A stretch of 64,000 nt of DNA, taken from NCBI RefSeq assembly GCF_047301505.1, contig NZ_CP154840.1, positions 2,728,001 through 2,792,000 on the forward strand, in the 5' to 3' direction. Both the position numbers and the translations under genes were made by a program. The notes under the pieces are model-generated. The model worked only from the letters and a program-made list of their open reading frames with translations, did no database searches and was not told the DNA's origin. Shown here in pieces: positions 16,545 to 25,587 of this stretch; within the stretch, counting starts at the first letter, position 1, and every line of letters starts with the position of its first letter. This DNA comes from Lysinibacillus_B sp031181585. Lineage in GTDB: Bacteria > Bacillota > Bacilli > Bacillales_A > Planococcaceae.

Positions 16545-17603
16545 TTATAAAATAATTAATTCCTTCGTCGAATGCGTTAATTTTTCATTACCAGTTTCCG
16601 TGATTAAAATATCGTCCTCAATACGAACGCCACCGATGCCAGGCAGGTAAACGCCCGGTTCAATCGTAACCGCCATGCCAGGCTCCAAAATTGTTTCGGA
16701 ACGGAATGATAAGCCAGGCCCTTCATGAACCTCCAGGCCAATGCCATGACCTGTCGAGTGGCCGAAAGCTTCACCGTAGCCTTTTGATTTTAAATAATCA
16801 CGTGCTACTGCATCCGCTTCAATGCCTGTCATGCCAGGTCCTACTTTTTCAAGCGCCAGCAGTTGTGATTCTAGTACAACATTGTACATTTCCACAAGTT
16901 TTTCTGAAGGCTGCCCAACAGCTACGGTACGTGTAATATCTGAAATGTAACCGTTATATAATGCACCGAAATCAAGCGTTACAAAATCACCTTTTTCAAT
17001 GATTTTATCTGTCGCAACACCATGTGGGAGCGCAGAGCGGATCCCACTCGCTACGATGATATCAAAAGATGAGCTTGTAGCACCTTGTTTACGCATGAAG
17101 AATTCAAGCTCATTCGACACTTCAAGTTCTGTTCTTCCAGGCTTGATGAAATCCAGAATATGTGTAAATGCATGATCTGCTATTTCACATGCAACCTTAA
17201 TAATATTAATCTCTTGCTCTGTCTTAATCAAGCGAATTTTTTCAATCAATCCCGAAACCGGCAAGAAATCTGCCTTTACCTCTTTGTTATACAACTCATA
17301 CATGCCGTATGTCATAGCTTCTTTTTCAAAGCCAAGTGTCTTTACATTCATTGCTTCTGCTTGCGCTGCTACTTCTGTAATAATCGTACCTGTGTGCTGT
17401 ACAATACGAAAATCTTTCACTTGCTCTGCCGCCTGCTCTGTATAACGAAAATCTGTAATGAACACAGCATCATCCTTGGAAACGATTGCTACACCTGCAG
17501 TACCTGTAAAGCCCGTCATATAACGGCGATTGTATTCGTTTGTGATAAGAATGGCATCTAGCCCCTTATCGAGTAAACTTTCACGTAATTTTGCTAGTTT
17601 CAT
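16545..17603 (-). CDS. papQ: Xaa-Pro aminopeptidase (M24B)
   Basis: 352 residues; the B. subtilis orthologue is YqhT/PapQ. It removes N-terminal residues preceding proline. The N-terminal creatinase-like domain (1-125) includes TNEYNRRYMTGFTGTAG. The C-terminal pita-bread domain has the metal ligands: VTLDFGALYNGYISDITRT (two Asp), GHSTGHGIGLEVHEGP (His), TIEPGVYLPG (Glu) and GVRIEDDILIT (Glu). It lies between aroQ (14-base gap) and efp (17-base gap) in one operon. Confidence 0.93.
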   Translation of the reverse strand: MKLAKLRESLLDKGLDAILITNEYNRRYMTGFTGTAGVAIVSKDDAVFITDFRYTEQAAEQVKDFRIVQHTGTIITEVAAQAEAMNVKTLGFEKEAMTYGMYELYNKEVKADFLPVSGLIEKIRLIKTEQEINIIKVACEIADHAFTHILDFIKPGRTELEVSNELEFFMRKQGATSSSFDIIVASGIRSALPHGVATDKIIEKGDFVTLDFGALYNGYISDITRTVAVGQPSEKLVEMYNVVLESQLLALEKVGPGMTGIEADAVARDYLKSKGYGEAFGHSTGHGIGLEVHEGPGLSFRSETILEPGMAVTIEPGVYLPGIGGVRIEDDILITETGNEKLTHSTKELIIL

Positions 17604-17617
17604 GGTTACATTTCCCC

Positions 17618-18049
17618 TTATCGTCTTTGTAAAAACTTTCTCATCGCCAGTTCATACCCGAACGTTCCCAGTCCGGAAATCTGGCCGACACATTCTGCTG
17701 CAAGCTTTGATTCATGCCGAAATGTTTCACGTTTATGAATATTAGAAATATGTACTTCAATCACCGGCACATTCACTGCCGCGACCGCATCGCGTAAAGC
17801 GATGCTTGTATGCGTATAGGCTCCCGGATTAAAGACTATACCATCGATCCCTGTATCTTCCGCCTCATGAATCCAATCAAGTAAGATACCTTCGTGATTT
17901 GACTGCCGAAAATCAATAGCTGCTCCGTACTCCTCTGCCAGCAATTCACATTTTTCTTTTACATCGTCCAGTGTTTCAGAGCCGTAAATCTCCGGCTCAC
18001 GTTTTCCCAGACGATTTAAATTTGGGCCATTTAGCACAAAAAGCTTCAT
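17618..18049 (-). CDS. aroQ: Type II 3-dehydroquinate dehydratase
   Basis: 143 residues, normal length. It catalyses the third step of the shikimate pathway. The active-site landmarks are visible: VLNGPNLNRLGKREPEIYG (flexible loop with catalytic Arg and Tyr), RQSNHEGILLDWIHEA, NPGAYTHTSIALRDA (catalytic His region) and VIEVHISNIHKRETFRH. The ATG at 18049 has AAGGGAG 8 bases upstream; an earlier in-frame ATG has a poorer site. Another shikimate gene, aroK, is at 31595. Confidence 0.97.
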   Translation of the reverse strand: MKLFVLNGPNLNRLGKREPEIYGSETLDDVKEKCELLAEEYGAAIDFRQSNHEGILLDWIHEAEDTGIDGIVFNPGAYTHTSIALRDAVAAVNVPVIEVHISNIHKRETFRHESKLAAECVGQISGLGTFGYELAMRKFLQRR

Positions 18050-18079
18050 CCCTCCATCTCCCTTTCCCACACATTTCCT

Positions 18080-18517
18080 TTATTTTATCACAGACTCTTT
18101 GTACGGCAACTCATTTCGTTTGCCCATATGCGCTCGGTGATAAGTAGCTGTATCTGTCAGGAACAATGAAGTTGTTATAACAACAACAAGAAAAGGAATT
18201 GATAATCGCTTAAAGGACTTTGCTTCGGCCGGCAAATCATAAATCATCCATTCCGCTACAAAGGCAATGGCAAGCCCTAAAAGAATGCCTATGAGAAATG
18301 CGGGAACCATTTGTATATACTGAACAATCATCATGAATATGAATGATACAATATATAATATAACAAAAAGGACAATCCAGCGCGTCAGCCCATCGTCTAT
18401 GTTATGTAAAAATTTAGTTGGGTGCCAATCTATCCAGCTAAACAGCTGTAAAATTTTCAACATAACTGTAATGTATAAACTCCCGGCAATACTTGTACTA
18501 TTTGCAACTCTAAACAT
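18080..18517 (-). CDS. yqhR: YqhR-like membrane protein
   Basis: 145 residues with four hydrophobic segments (about 10-25, 46-70, 72-92 and 106-122). The name is from position: in B. subtilis yqhR lies between yqhQ (divergent) and aroQ, exactly as here; sequence resemblance is modest. Role unknown. GAGGTG lies 6 bases before the ATG. It begins the operon yqhR-aroQ-papQ-efp, 30 bases before aroQ. Confidence 0.78.
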   Translation of the reverse strand: MFRVANSTSIAGSLYITVMLKILQLFSWIDWHPTKFLHNIDDGLTRWIVLFVILYIVSFIFMMIVQYIQMVPAFLIGILLGLAIAFVAEWMIYDLPAEAKSFKRLSIPFLVVVITTSLFLTDTATYHRAHMGKRNELPYKESVIK

Positions 18518-18644
18518 ATAATCACCTCTAGTACTTTAGCGTATCCAAATCTCCATAATCTATGCAGACAGGTAGTGATTTCTTGAAAAATTTAGTACAA
18601 TAAAAAAGTAAAGATTTTGAGATTAATAGAGAGTGGTGTCAATA

Positions 18645-19583
18645 TTGAGCAAGGAAACGCCTGTATATGGGGGACAAGCACTTCTTGAAGGAGTCATGTT
18701 TGCTGGGCAGGACCATATGGTAACTGCCATTCGTCGCAATGACGATTCAATTGATTATTATCATTTGAAAAAAAAGAAAAAGCCTATTTTCCAAAAACTG
18801 AAGAAAATCCCGTTTGTTCGGGGAGTAGTAGCACTCATTGAGTCTGCTGGATTCGGCTCACGCCATTTAGATTTTGCCAGCTCACGCTATGAGGTCAACC
18901 CGGGGGAAGAAGAAGAGGCAGAAGGCGAAGAAATGAGCAAGCTTCAGATGATACTTGGGGTAGCAGTAGTCGGGGTATTATCCTTTTTATTCGGTAAATT
19001 CATTTTCACCTTAGTACCTATGTTTTTGGCTGAATTTTTAAAGCCCTGGTTCCCTGGTAAGACAGTACAGATTTTACTTGAAACAGGGTTTAAATTAATT
19101 TTACTGCTGGCTTATTTGTATTTTATTTCGATGGCGCCAATCATTAAGCGAGTTTTCCAATATCACGGGGCAGAACATAAAGTCATTAACTGCTATGAAG
19201 CAGGTATGCCATTGACAGTGGAAAATGTACAAAAACAGTCTCGCCTTCATTACCGCTGCGGCTCTAGCTTTATTTTATTCACTGTTATTGTTGGCCTGTT
19301 TGTATATTTCCTCGTGCCGACTGATCCACTTTGGATTCGCCTGTTATCTCGTATTTTACTGATTCCGGTAGTCATTGGTATCTCTTTTGAAGTACTGCAA
19401 GCTACGAACAAAGTACGTAATGTACCGGTTCTTCGCTATCTAGGCTATCCCGGACTATGGCTGCAGCTTTTAACAACAAAAGAACCAAAAGATGATCAGG
19501 TAGAGGTTGCTATCGCTTCATTCAATAAATTGCATGAAGTAGAAAAAAACCCGGAAATTGCTTGTACATTGAATCATAGCTAG
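18645..19583 (+). CDS. yqhQ: DUF1385 membrane protein YqhQ
   Basis: 312 residues. The N-terminal PVYGGQALLEGVMFAG followed by MVTAIRR is the signature of this family. Later come several membrane segments (about 100-120, 140-165, 205-260) and a conserved FQYHGAEHKVINCYEAG with His/Glu/Cys residues suggestive of a metal or catalytic site, plus SRLHYRCGSSF. Biochemical role unknown. I choose the TTG at 18645, which gives MSKETPVYGGQ and aligns with the B. subtilis start. Two adjacent GTG codons upstream overlap the likely ribosome site. Its 3' end shares a bidirectional terminator with the convergent gene. Confidence 0.92.
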   Translation: MSKETPVYGGQALLEGVMFAGQDHMVTAIRRNDDSIDYYHLKKKKKPIFQKLKKIPFVRGVVALIESAGFGSRHLDFASSRYEVNPGEEEEAEGEEMSKLQMILGVAVVGVLSFLFGKFIFTLVPMFLAEFLKPWFPGKTVQILLETGFKLILLLAYLYFISMAPIIKRVFQYHGAEHKVINCYEAGMPLTVENVQKQSRLHYRCGSSFILFTVIVGLFVYFLVPTDPLWIRLLSRILLIPVVIGISFEVLQATNKVRNVPVLRYLGYPGLWLQLLTTKEPKDDQVEVAIASFNKLHEVEKNPEIACTLNHS

Positions 19584-19620
19584 GTGAAGCTGCCATGGAA
19601 ACTTCATATTTACTAATGCC

Positions 19621-19660
19621 AAAACGGACCACCCCATGTAAGGGCTGGTCCGTTTTTGAT
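19621..19660. terminator. Bidirectional terminator between yqhQ and the membrane partner of the ECF sigma factor
   Basis: CGGACCA (19625-19631) pairs with TGGTCCG (19646-19652), with flanking A and T runs (AAAA before, TTTTT after), so it works in both directions. Confidence 0.88.
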
Positions 19661-20542
19661 TTAAAGATAGTAGATGATCGCCAGGGCCGTTAAATATTGA
19701 AGGCTATTCATGGTCAGCATCAGCTGGCGATCTCTGCTTTTCCCTTTCCTGCTTTCGATCAAACAGTTCACCGCTGTCCCAGTCATTATAATTCCAGCAG
19801 GCACAAAGAAATGGATATTGTACACAAATACAATAAAGATAATTACCAGTCCAGCCATGATCAGCTCAATAACCGTCTGGGATGAATGGGAATGCTTTGG
19901 AGGCTTTCTGCCCTGTTCATCTTTTTTATGCCATTTCCTTTCAGCCAATAAATTGACGATAAATACTGTAGCTAAAAGCCCCAACATGTAGGGAATGGCG
20001 CTATTCTTATGTAAGGGTTCTATTGCCTTTGAGTGGAATTCCTCGAATGTTTCTTGTAGTTTATATAGCTGGCCTGTTTCTTTCTGTTCAAAGTATACAC
20101 TTCCATCAACCGTGGTGTACACCTCATACAGCGGTCGGGGTCCATACTGATAATCTAGACGCATCGTATAATCAGCTTCTTGGTTGAACAGTTTAATGTC
20201 TACGGGCGTCATGCCTTCTGTAACTTCGGTCATAAACCGGGTCCATTTTGCATTATCCACTTTATCTACATTATTCTGTAACGCCGAGTATGGATTGCCT
20301 TCACCCAATGTAATATATGCTCGTGTAATATTCGTGTCCGCTGAAGATTGAAGCCGGGTTGTGATCTCTCCTGTTTCAATAAAAAACACTATGAGGAGGC
20401 AGACAAGCGCCAAAATGAGGCCTACTTGCCATTTCGTCCGTTGCCGGCTTCTCTGCAGACGCCTCTCAATTTGTTGAAAGTGTTGCGCCTTCTTCTGCTT
20501 ATCAGGTGTTAATGACAATTCCTTCAAACGTTCCTCAATCAT
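19661..20542 (-). CDS. Membrane protein paired with an ECF sigma factor (putative anti-sigma factor)
   Basis: 293 residues; no named family recognised. A basic, helical cytoplasmic N-terminus (1-40) precedes one membrane segment (about 41-56). An extracytoplasmic domain of about 130 residues follows, then three more membrane segments near the C-terminus. Overlap with the upstream sigma factor gene (8 bases), the N-terminal cytoplasmic arm and the outside domain fit a membrane anti-sigma factor; this is inference. ATG 20542 has AGGGGGTG 6 bases upstream; a GTG three codons earlier is embedded in that site. Confidence 0.78.
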   Translation of the reverse strand: MIEERLKELSLTPDKQKKAQHFQQIERRLQRSRQRTKWQVGLILALVCLLIVFFIETGEITTRLQSSADTNITRAYITLGEGNPYSALQNNVDKVDNAKWTRFMTEVTEGMTPVDIKLFNQEADYTMRLDYQYGPRPLYEVYTTVDGSVYFEQKETGQLYKLQETFEEFHSKAIEPLHKNSAIPYMLGLLATVFIVNLLAERKWHKKDEQGRKPPKHSHSSQTVIELIMAGLVIIFIVFVYNIHFFVPAGIIMTGTAVNCLIESRKGKSRDRQLMLTMNSLQYLTALAIIYYL

Positions 20543-21008
20543 CTGAATCACCCCCTAAAATTTTGCGCAATGCCTTTAAGCCCCTTACCGTATTATTCTT
20601 TACCTGGGCCTCTGTCATCTGCAGGTGCCCAGCTACTTCCTTCACGGACATTTCTTCGATATAACGAAGCACAATGGCTTCCCGGTAATTAAGTCTTATT
20701 TCACTCAATGCCCTATAGAGTCTCCGGACTTCCTCTGAATGCTCCACAATCTCGGGAGGCAATGGCCGCTCATCTGGCTTTTCCTGCTCAATAGGAAGCC
20801 ATTTCAACAGACTCTTTCTCCGATAATGATCGTATACAAGATTCCTTGCAATCCGAATCAGCACTGCCTTGTCATTACGCACGTTCTGCGCCTTAAAAAA
20901 CCGAAAAAACGTTTCCTGGACAAAATCATCCGTTAATTCTGAATCTGTTGTCAAAAACAATATGTATTGGAAGATGGCATCATAATGCTCCTCATAGACG
21001 TCCTTCAT
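20535..21008 (-). CDS. ECF-type sigma-70 factor
   Basis: 157 residues. Region 2 is visible at YDAIFQYILFLTTDSELTDDFVQETFFRFF (split by a polar bend) and the region 2.4 part at VLIRIARNLVYDHYRR. Region 4 runs from SEIRLNYREAIVLRYIEE through MSVKEVAGHLQMTEAQVKNN, a helix-turn-helix for the -35 element. No region 3, so ECF class. ATG 21008 has AAGGGGG 6 bases upstream. The gene overlaps its membrane partner by 8 bases. Such factors usually autoregulate, but I did not find a convincing ECF promoter upstream. Confidence 0.92.
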   Translation of the reverse strand: MKDVYEEHYDAIFQYILFLTTDSELTDDFVQETFFRFFKAQNVRNDKAVLIRIARNLVYDHYRRKSLLKWLPIEQEKPDERPLPPEIVEHSEEVRRLYRALSEIRLNYREAIVLRYIEEMSVKEVAGHLQMTEAQVKNNTVRGLKALRKILGGDSDD

Positions 21009-21196
21009 GCTCTTCCCCCTTCCTTTTATAAAGACGATCGATTGGAAGAACGGAATCACTTAAAAATGATTTATTTCCATTTCGCTGCATCATGTGATAG
21101 GAAGCTCATTAACAATTGAAAAGATTTTTAGTGACTTAAAATAGCGGCTCCTCTCCACTCACACTTTCATCACAAAATTTGATAGTTTCTAAAGCA

Positions 21197-21222
21197 ATAA
21201 AAAAACCCATCAGATTTGATGG
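21197..21222 (-). terminator. Terminator after the 21224-21598 membrane gene
   Basis: Minus-strand stem CCATCA/TGATGG with a 4-base loop, then GTTTTTTTATT. It begins immediately after the stop codon. Confidence 0.85.
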
Positions 21223-21223
21223 A

Positions 21224-21598
21224 TTAATTCAGCACAAGCGCATAAATGAGTAAGCCTGCAAATGTAATCGTAATGGCGGCCGCATGAGCGAAAGAAACGA
21301 TGTAATGACGGAAATCCGATTCATAGCGTTTTTCCAAGGTCCCTCTTGTTAGTAAAATAACGACAAATGCAACAGGAATAAAAATGCTTGAGACGAGACC
21401 TAGCGCTGGTGTCAACAGCAGAATGCCTCCTATACAAAATGCAATAACAGTTAATTCGAATGGCAATTGCCATTTCGTCTTGTAGTCATAAAATATTTTC
21501 GGCTCGCTTGGTTTTAGATAGCCTGTCTTCTTTTTTAAAAGCGGTATAAATACAAATTGATAAAGTGCAACTAGGCCAATTACAATAATAAATTCCAT
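21224..21598 (-). CDS. Small integral membrane protein, possibly DUF4181-like
   Basis: 124 residues with about four hydrophobic segments (1-20, 47-63, 64-82, 103-122). A basic loop (KKKTGYLKPSEPK) follows the first segment, and TLEKRYESDFRHYIVS precedes the last, a pattern that recalls DUF4181; this is tentative. The ATG at 21598 has AGGGTG 5-6 bases upstream and replaces an unsupported upstream start. It is monocistronic with its own terminator. Function unknown. Confidence 0.68.
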   Translation of the reverse strand: MEFIIVIGLVALYQFVFIPLLKKKTGYLKPSEPKIFYDYKTKWQLPFELTVIAFCIGGILLLTPALGLVSSIFIPVAFVVILLTRGTLEKRYESDFRHYIVSFAHAAAITITFAGLLIYALVLN

Positions 21599-21751
21599 AT
21601 CAACACCCTGACTTTCTATGTCTAACAAATGTACCATAAATAGGTTCTATTATGCAAAATACATTCCAGTTAAAGTTCGTTCATTTATTTCACTACAAAA
21701 ATCTGCCCTTGCAATTTCTTTTTTATTAGAAATCCCCTGTCACTTTTGCTA

Positions 21752-21780
21752 TTTACATCGTTTTTTTACTGCTATATGAT
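21752..21780 (+). promoter_or_regulatory. Sigma-A type promoter of the TSUP exporter gene
   Basis: TTTACA (21752-21757) and TATGAT (21775-21780) are spaced by 17 bases, 28 bases upstream of the coding start. Confidence 0.65.
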
Positions 21781-21808
21781 TTGAATAACAGATTGCGAGG
21801 TTTAAAAA

Positions 21809-22573
21809 ATGGACATCGATCTTTTTTCAATCACAGCACTTTTCTTCTTTGGGTTTATCGGTGCTTTCATCAATTCAGTCGTCGGTGGAGGTGGATTAAT
21901 TACTTTACCTGCCTTACTTTTTGTCGGCCTACCGCCTGCAACAGCTATTGCTACAAACAAGCTGGCTGCATCATTAGGTAACTTCACAAGTATGATGACA
22001 TTCTTACGGGCTGGGAAAATTGATATCAAAATGCTGGGGCCTATTGTACCGTTTGTTTTCATCGGCTCAATGCTGGGAGCTTTCACTGTCCATCATGTTG
22101 ACTCAGAAATTTTACGTCCGCTTGTGCTTTTCTTACTTATAGGCGTCCTTATCTATACATTCATTAAAAAGGATTTGGGAAAAGTAAAGGATGGAGAAAA
22201 AGCGATTGGAAAGAAAAAGCTTGTGGGACTTATTCTTTTGATTGGGTTAGGTTTCTATGATGGTTTCTTCGGACCAGGTACTGGCTCCTTCATGATTTTT
22301 GTATTATTGTTTATGGGATTCAATTTTATTGAGGCATCCGGCAGTTCTAAACTGCTCAATTTTACGAGCAATTTAGCCGCACTCATTATGTTTTTATTTT
22401 TAGGAGCAGTTAATTTTACATACGGTTTTATTATGGGATTTGCAATGATTTTAGGTGCATATGCAGGCTCCAAAATTGCCTTGAGTAAGGGGACAGAGTT
22501 TATACGCATACTATTCATCATTGTCACTACCGTTTTAATTTTAAAGAATGGCTATGACTATTTCTTTTCATAA
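21809..22573 (+). CDS. TSUP (TauE/SafE) family transporter
   Basis: 254 residues with about eight membrane segments in two repeated halves. The first half contains AFINSVVGGGGLITLPALL and the second LIGLGFYDGFFGPGTGSF, the paired signature of the TSUP family, which exports or imports sulfite, sulfonates or related small anions. The substrate cannot be predicted. The gene stands alone between convergent or divergent neighbours, with its own promoter at 21752; the ribosome site (GCGAGG) is weaker than usual in this window. Confidence 0.9.
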   Translation: MDIDLFSITALFFFGFIGAFINSVVGGGGLITLPALLFVGLPPATAIATNKLAASLGNFTSMMTFLRAGKIDIKMLGPIVPFVFIGSMLGAFTVHHVDSEILRPLVLFLLIGVLIYTFIKKDLGKVKDGEKAIGKKKLVGLILLIGLGFYDGFFGPGTGSFMIFVLLFMGFNFIEASGSSKLLNFTSNLAALIMFLFLGAVNFTYGFIMGFAMILGAYAGSKIALSKGTEFIRILFIIVTTVLILKNGYDYFFS

Positions 22574-22732
22574 CCTACAATTCATTGGTACCTATTCGTC
22601 TGAAAAATGAATGAAGAAAAACCAAATTGTCATAGACACATAGCTTTGAAGTGCTCTTGAGAAGCAAATAAGAATGTCAGCCCGGAAGTTGTTACTCTTT
22701 ACCGGCTATTTATCACTATTTATTTTCCACTT

Positions 22733-22768
22733 AATAAAAAAGCGGCTGCAGATTTCTCTGTAGCCGCT
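22733..22768 (-). terminator. Terminator of nrdJ
   Basis: Stem AGCGGCTACAG / CTGCAGCCGCT (one G-U pair) with a 6-base loop, followed on the minus strand by TTTTTTATTAA. It lies 10 bases past the nrdJ stop. Confidence 0.93.
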
Positions 22769-22777
22769 TCGTTTATT

Positions 22778-25348
22778 TTAAAGACCGCATTTTAGCTGTG
22801 CACCACAGTTTGTACATGTGTTGCACCCGCCCATTTCTTCTACTGTACCTTGTCGGCAAACAGGGCAGGTATTCCCTACCTCAGAGCCGATTGTTACATT
22901 TGTTTGGGATAATGGAGCAATTGTATCAACTAATACTACCCCGCGCTTTGTTTGTTCTTCCTGCTGCTTTAACTCTTCAAATTCCAGCTGCTCGTCACTA
23001 TGAGACTCTTCAGCTTTCAGAGTTAATACTTGTGTATCACGGCTTCCGTCAACATAGACCGTGCCGCCTTTAGCCCCGCCGCGATACAGACGCTCGTACA
23101 CCTTTTCTACTTGGTTTACCGTATAGCCTTTTGGTGCATTAACCGTTTTGGAAATTGACGAGTCGATCCAGTTTTGAATAATACACTGAACATCTGCATG
23201 TGCTTCTGGTGTCAATTGCATAGAAGAAACGAACCAATGAGGTAGGTTGTTTTCATCGGCTCCTGGGTTTGCAGCCAAGTATTCCTGTACAATTTCTGCC
23301 TTCACTTCAATGAATTTCCCTAAACGGCCTGAACGATAGTATGTGAAGCTGAAATATGGCTCCAGTCCAGTCGCAACGCCTACCATTGTGCCAGTTGAAC
23401 CAGTTGGTGCTACTGTCAGCAAGTGAGAGTTGCGAATACCATTTGCTAAAATATCTTCGCGAATATGCTCTGGCATTTTTTTCATGAAGCCAGTTTGAAT
23501 AAATGCTTCACGCAGACGTTTTGTCTCTTCTTCCGTTTCTCCTTGCAGGAATGGGAAGCTGCCGCGCTCTTTCCCCAACTCGATAGATGCTTCATACGCT
23601 GCAATCGCAATTGTTTTGAAGATTTCATCTACCAATTGGTTTCCTTCTTCTGATCCATACTCTTTCTCACAGTAAATCAGTAAATCGGCAAGTCCCATAA
23701 CACCCAGCCCTACACGACGCTCACCTAGCGCCTGTTTACGGTTTTCTTCTAGGAAGTATGGTGTTGCATCAATTACGTTATCCTGCATTCTAACGCCTAC
23801 TTTTACTGTTTGACGCAGTGCATCATAATCAACCGATTTTGATTCCTTCAAAGCAAATTGTGCCAGGTTAACCGCTGCCAGGTTACAAACACTGTATGGA
23901 GCTAATGGCTGCTCACCACAAGGGTTTGTTGCAACAACCTGCTGTCCATATGCTTTTGCATTTGTCATATCATTCGCGTTATCGATAAAGAAAATGCCAG
24001 GCTCTGCTGCGTATGTAGCACATACGTTAATCAGGTTCCAAAGCTCACGTGCTTTAATCTTGCGGTATACGCGAACACCATAGCCAAGCTTTTCCCACTC
24101 ACGCACGTCGCCTACTTTATGCCATTCTTCATTGTATACATCCATCTCAGCAGGCGAATAGTTTGCTACATCTGGGAAACGCAGTTCGTAGTCTAGGTCA
24201 TTTTCGACAGCATGCATGAATTCATTTGTTAATGTGACTGAAATGTTCGCCCCAGTGAGGAAGTCCGGGTTATGCACTGAATAGGTACCGCCGTCTCGAA
24301 GCTTCGCCTCTGCTTCTCGGATGATTGTCTCATCGAATCCACCCATACCAGGAATATTTTTATAGTTTACAATCCCTTGATACATTGCTTCATCTTGCTG
24401 TGTTAAAGGTTTGAATTTTAATTTTTCCTTTGCTAGACGAATAATGGACTCGTCCATCGTATTTTCAATCAGATAACGAAGGATCCGTGGATTTTGCATC
24501 TTCGAAATGATGAATTCTACGATATCTGGATGCCAATCTGCCAGCATAATCATTTGGGCTCCGCGACGGGAACCGCCTTGTTCTACCAAATGAGTTAGTT
24601 TTGCGATATCATCAAGCCAGCTAACTGACCCTGAAGATTTACCATTTACGCCGCGTGCAAGCGTATTTCTTGGACGAAGTGTAGAACCGTTTGTTCCAAC
24701 ACCACCACCTCGGCTCATAATCTCCATAACCTGCTTACGATGATCACTGATACCTTCACGAGAATCCGGTACAAATGGCATTACGTAGCAATTAAAGAAT
24801 GTTACATCAGTCTCAGAGCCTGCTCCGTAAATAACACGGCCAGCCGGAATGAATTTCAGGTCTACAAGCTGCTCGTAAAACTTTTCGAACCATTCTTTTC
24901 TAGCTTCTTCTGTTTTTTCTACAGCAGCCAGCCCTGTCGCATTGCGTTTTGCAATTTGTTCATAATAAATTTCAAGCGGCTTTTCGATAATATCTAGTGA
25001 ACGAGTAATAATACCTGTTGTTTGCTCTTGGTCATCTTCCAGTACATGACGGAAATCTTCCTCGATCAGGATAGCCGCCTTTTTGGCTTCCTTATCAATC
25101 GATTGAATGATTCCTAGACCACGCGCTGGGAATTTTGGGTCTTCTTTTACAGTTAATACAACAAAGTCCCCTGGTTTTAATGTTTTTTTCTCCGTATCCT
25201 TGAATGAATAACGGTCAATCATCACAAGACGTGATACACCTTTATGCGTAATATGCATATCTGGTGTAATCGGATGCACTTGCGGGAATTGCTCAATATC
25301 TTTATTGAGCTGATCTACTTGGATGGTTTGCTCCAACACACTTGCCAT
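22778..25348 (-). CDS. nrdJ: Adenosylcobalamin-dependent (class II) ribonucleoside-diphosphate reductase
   Basis: 856 residues. It makes deoxyribonucleotides using coenzyme B12 and works with or without oxygen. The first redox cysteine appears in TFFNCYVMPF (near residue 187), the radical-site region in ATNPCGEQPLAPYSVCNLAA (near 475), and the nucleotide loop in LLTVAPTGSTGTM (near 640). The C-terminus carries a zinc-ribbon-like CPVCRQGTVEEMGGCNTCTNC and a final KCGL, which supplies the re-reducing cysteines. ATG 25348 has AAGGGGG 8 bases upstream. It has tandem NrdR boxes 64-111 bases upstream and its own terminator. It is inserted where mntR lies in B. subtilis. Confidence 0.96.
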   Translation of the reverse strand: MASVLEQTIQVDQLNKDIEQFPQVHPITPDMHITHKGVSRLVMIDRYSFKDTEKKTLKPGDFVVLTVKEDPKFPARGLGIIQSIDKEAKKAAILIEEDFRHVLEDDQEQTTGIITRSLDIIEKPLEIYYEQIAKRNATGLAAVEKTEEARKEWFEKFYEQLVDLKFIPAGRVIYGAGSETDVTFFNCYVMPFVPDSREGISDHRKQVMEIMSRGGGVGTNGSTLRPRNTLARGVNGKSSGSVSWLDDIAKLTHLVEQGGSRRGAQMIMLADWHPDIVEFIISKMQNPRILRYLIENTMDESIIRLAKEKLKFKPLTQQDEAMYQGIVNYKNIPGMGGFDETIIREAEAKLRDGGTYSVHNPDFLTGANISVTLTNEFMHAVENDLDYELRFPDVANYSPAEMDVYNEEWHKVGDVREWEKLGYGVRVYRKIKARELWNLINVCATYAAEPGIFFIDNANDMTNAKAYGQQVVATNPCGEQPLAPYSVCNLAAVNLAQFALKESKSVDYDALRQTVKVGVRMQDNVIDATPYFLEENRKQALGERRVGLGVMGLADLLIYCEKEYGSEEGNQLVDEIFKTIAIAAYEASIELGKERGSFPFLQGETEEETKRLREAFIQTGFMKKMPEHIREDILANGIRNSHLLTVAPTGSTGTMVGVATGLEPYFSFTYYRSGRLGKFIEVKAEIVQEYLAANPGADENNLPHWFVSSMQLTPEAHADVQCIIQNWIDSSISKTVNAPKGYTVNQVEKVYERLYRGGAKGGTVYVDGSRDTQVLTLKAEESHSDEQLEFEELKQQEEQTKRGVVLVDTIAPLSQTNVTIGSEVGNTCPVCRQGTVEEMGGCNTCTNCGAQLKCGL

Positions 25349-25411
25349 CACCTTAGCCCCCTTTATTATTATAAAGCTTCTTCACTCTGTACCCGCAAAA
25401 ATGGAAATCAA

Positions 25412-25459
25412 ACACAAGATATTGTGTTTGATTTATCCGCCTTAAACTATATATAGGCA
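25412..25459 (-). promoter_or_regulatory. Tandem NrdR boxes upstream of nrdJ
   Basis: Box 1, ACACAAGATATTGTGT (25412-25427), is near-palindromic and lies within 13-bp perfect arms (AAATCAAACACAA...). Box 2, 25444-25459, centres on the palindrome CTATATATAG. The centres are 32 bp apart, three helical turns, the arrangement typical of the zinc/ATP-cone repressor NrdR. Box 2 overlaps TATATA, a possible -10 element. The remaining gap to lipM is AT-rich with no gene. Confidence 0.82.
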
Positions 25460-25587
25460 CAGTATTTACACTTTTAAAAGATTACAACAGATTTTTTTTT
25501 CAAACAAGGGCTTGATTTTTTTTTATTTTTAGGAACTGTTCATTTATCAACGTTTCTTAAACTAAAAATTTTTTCAAACAAACGTTC

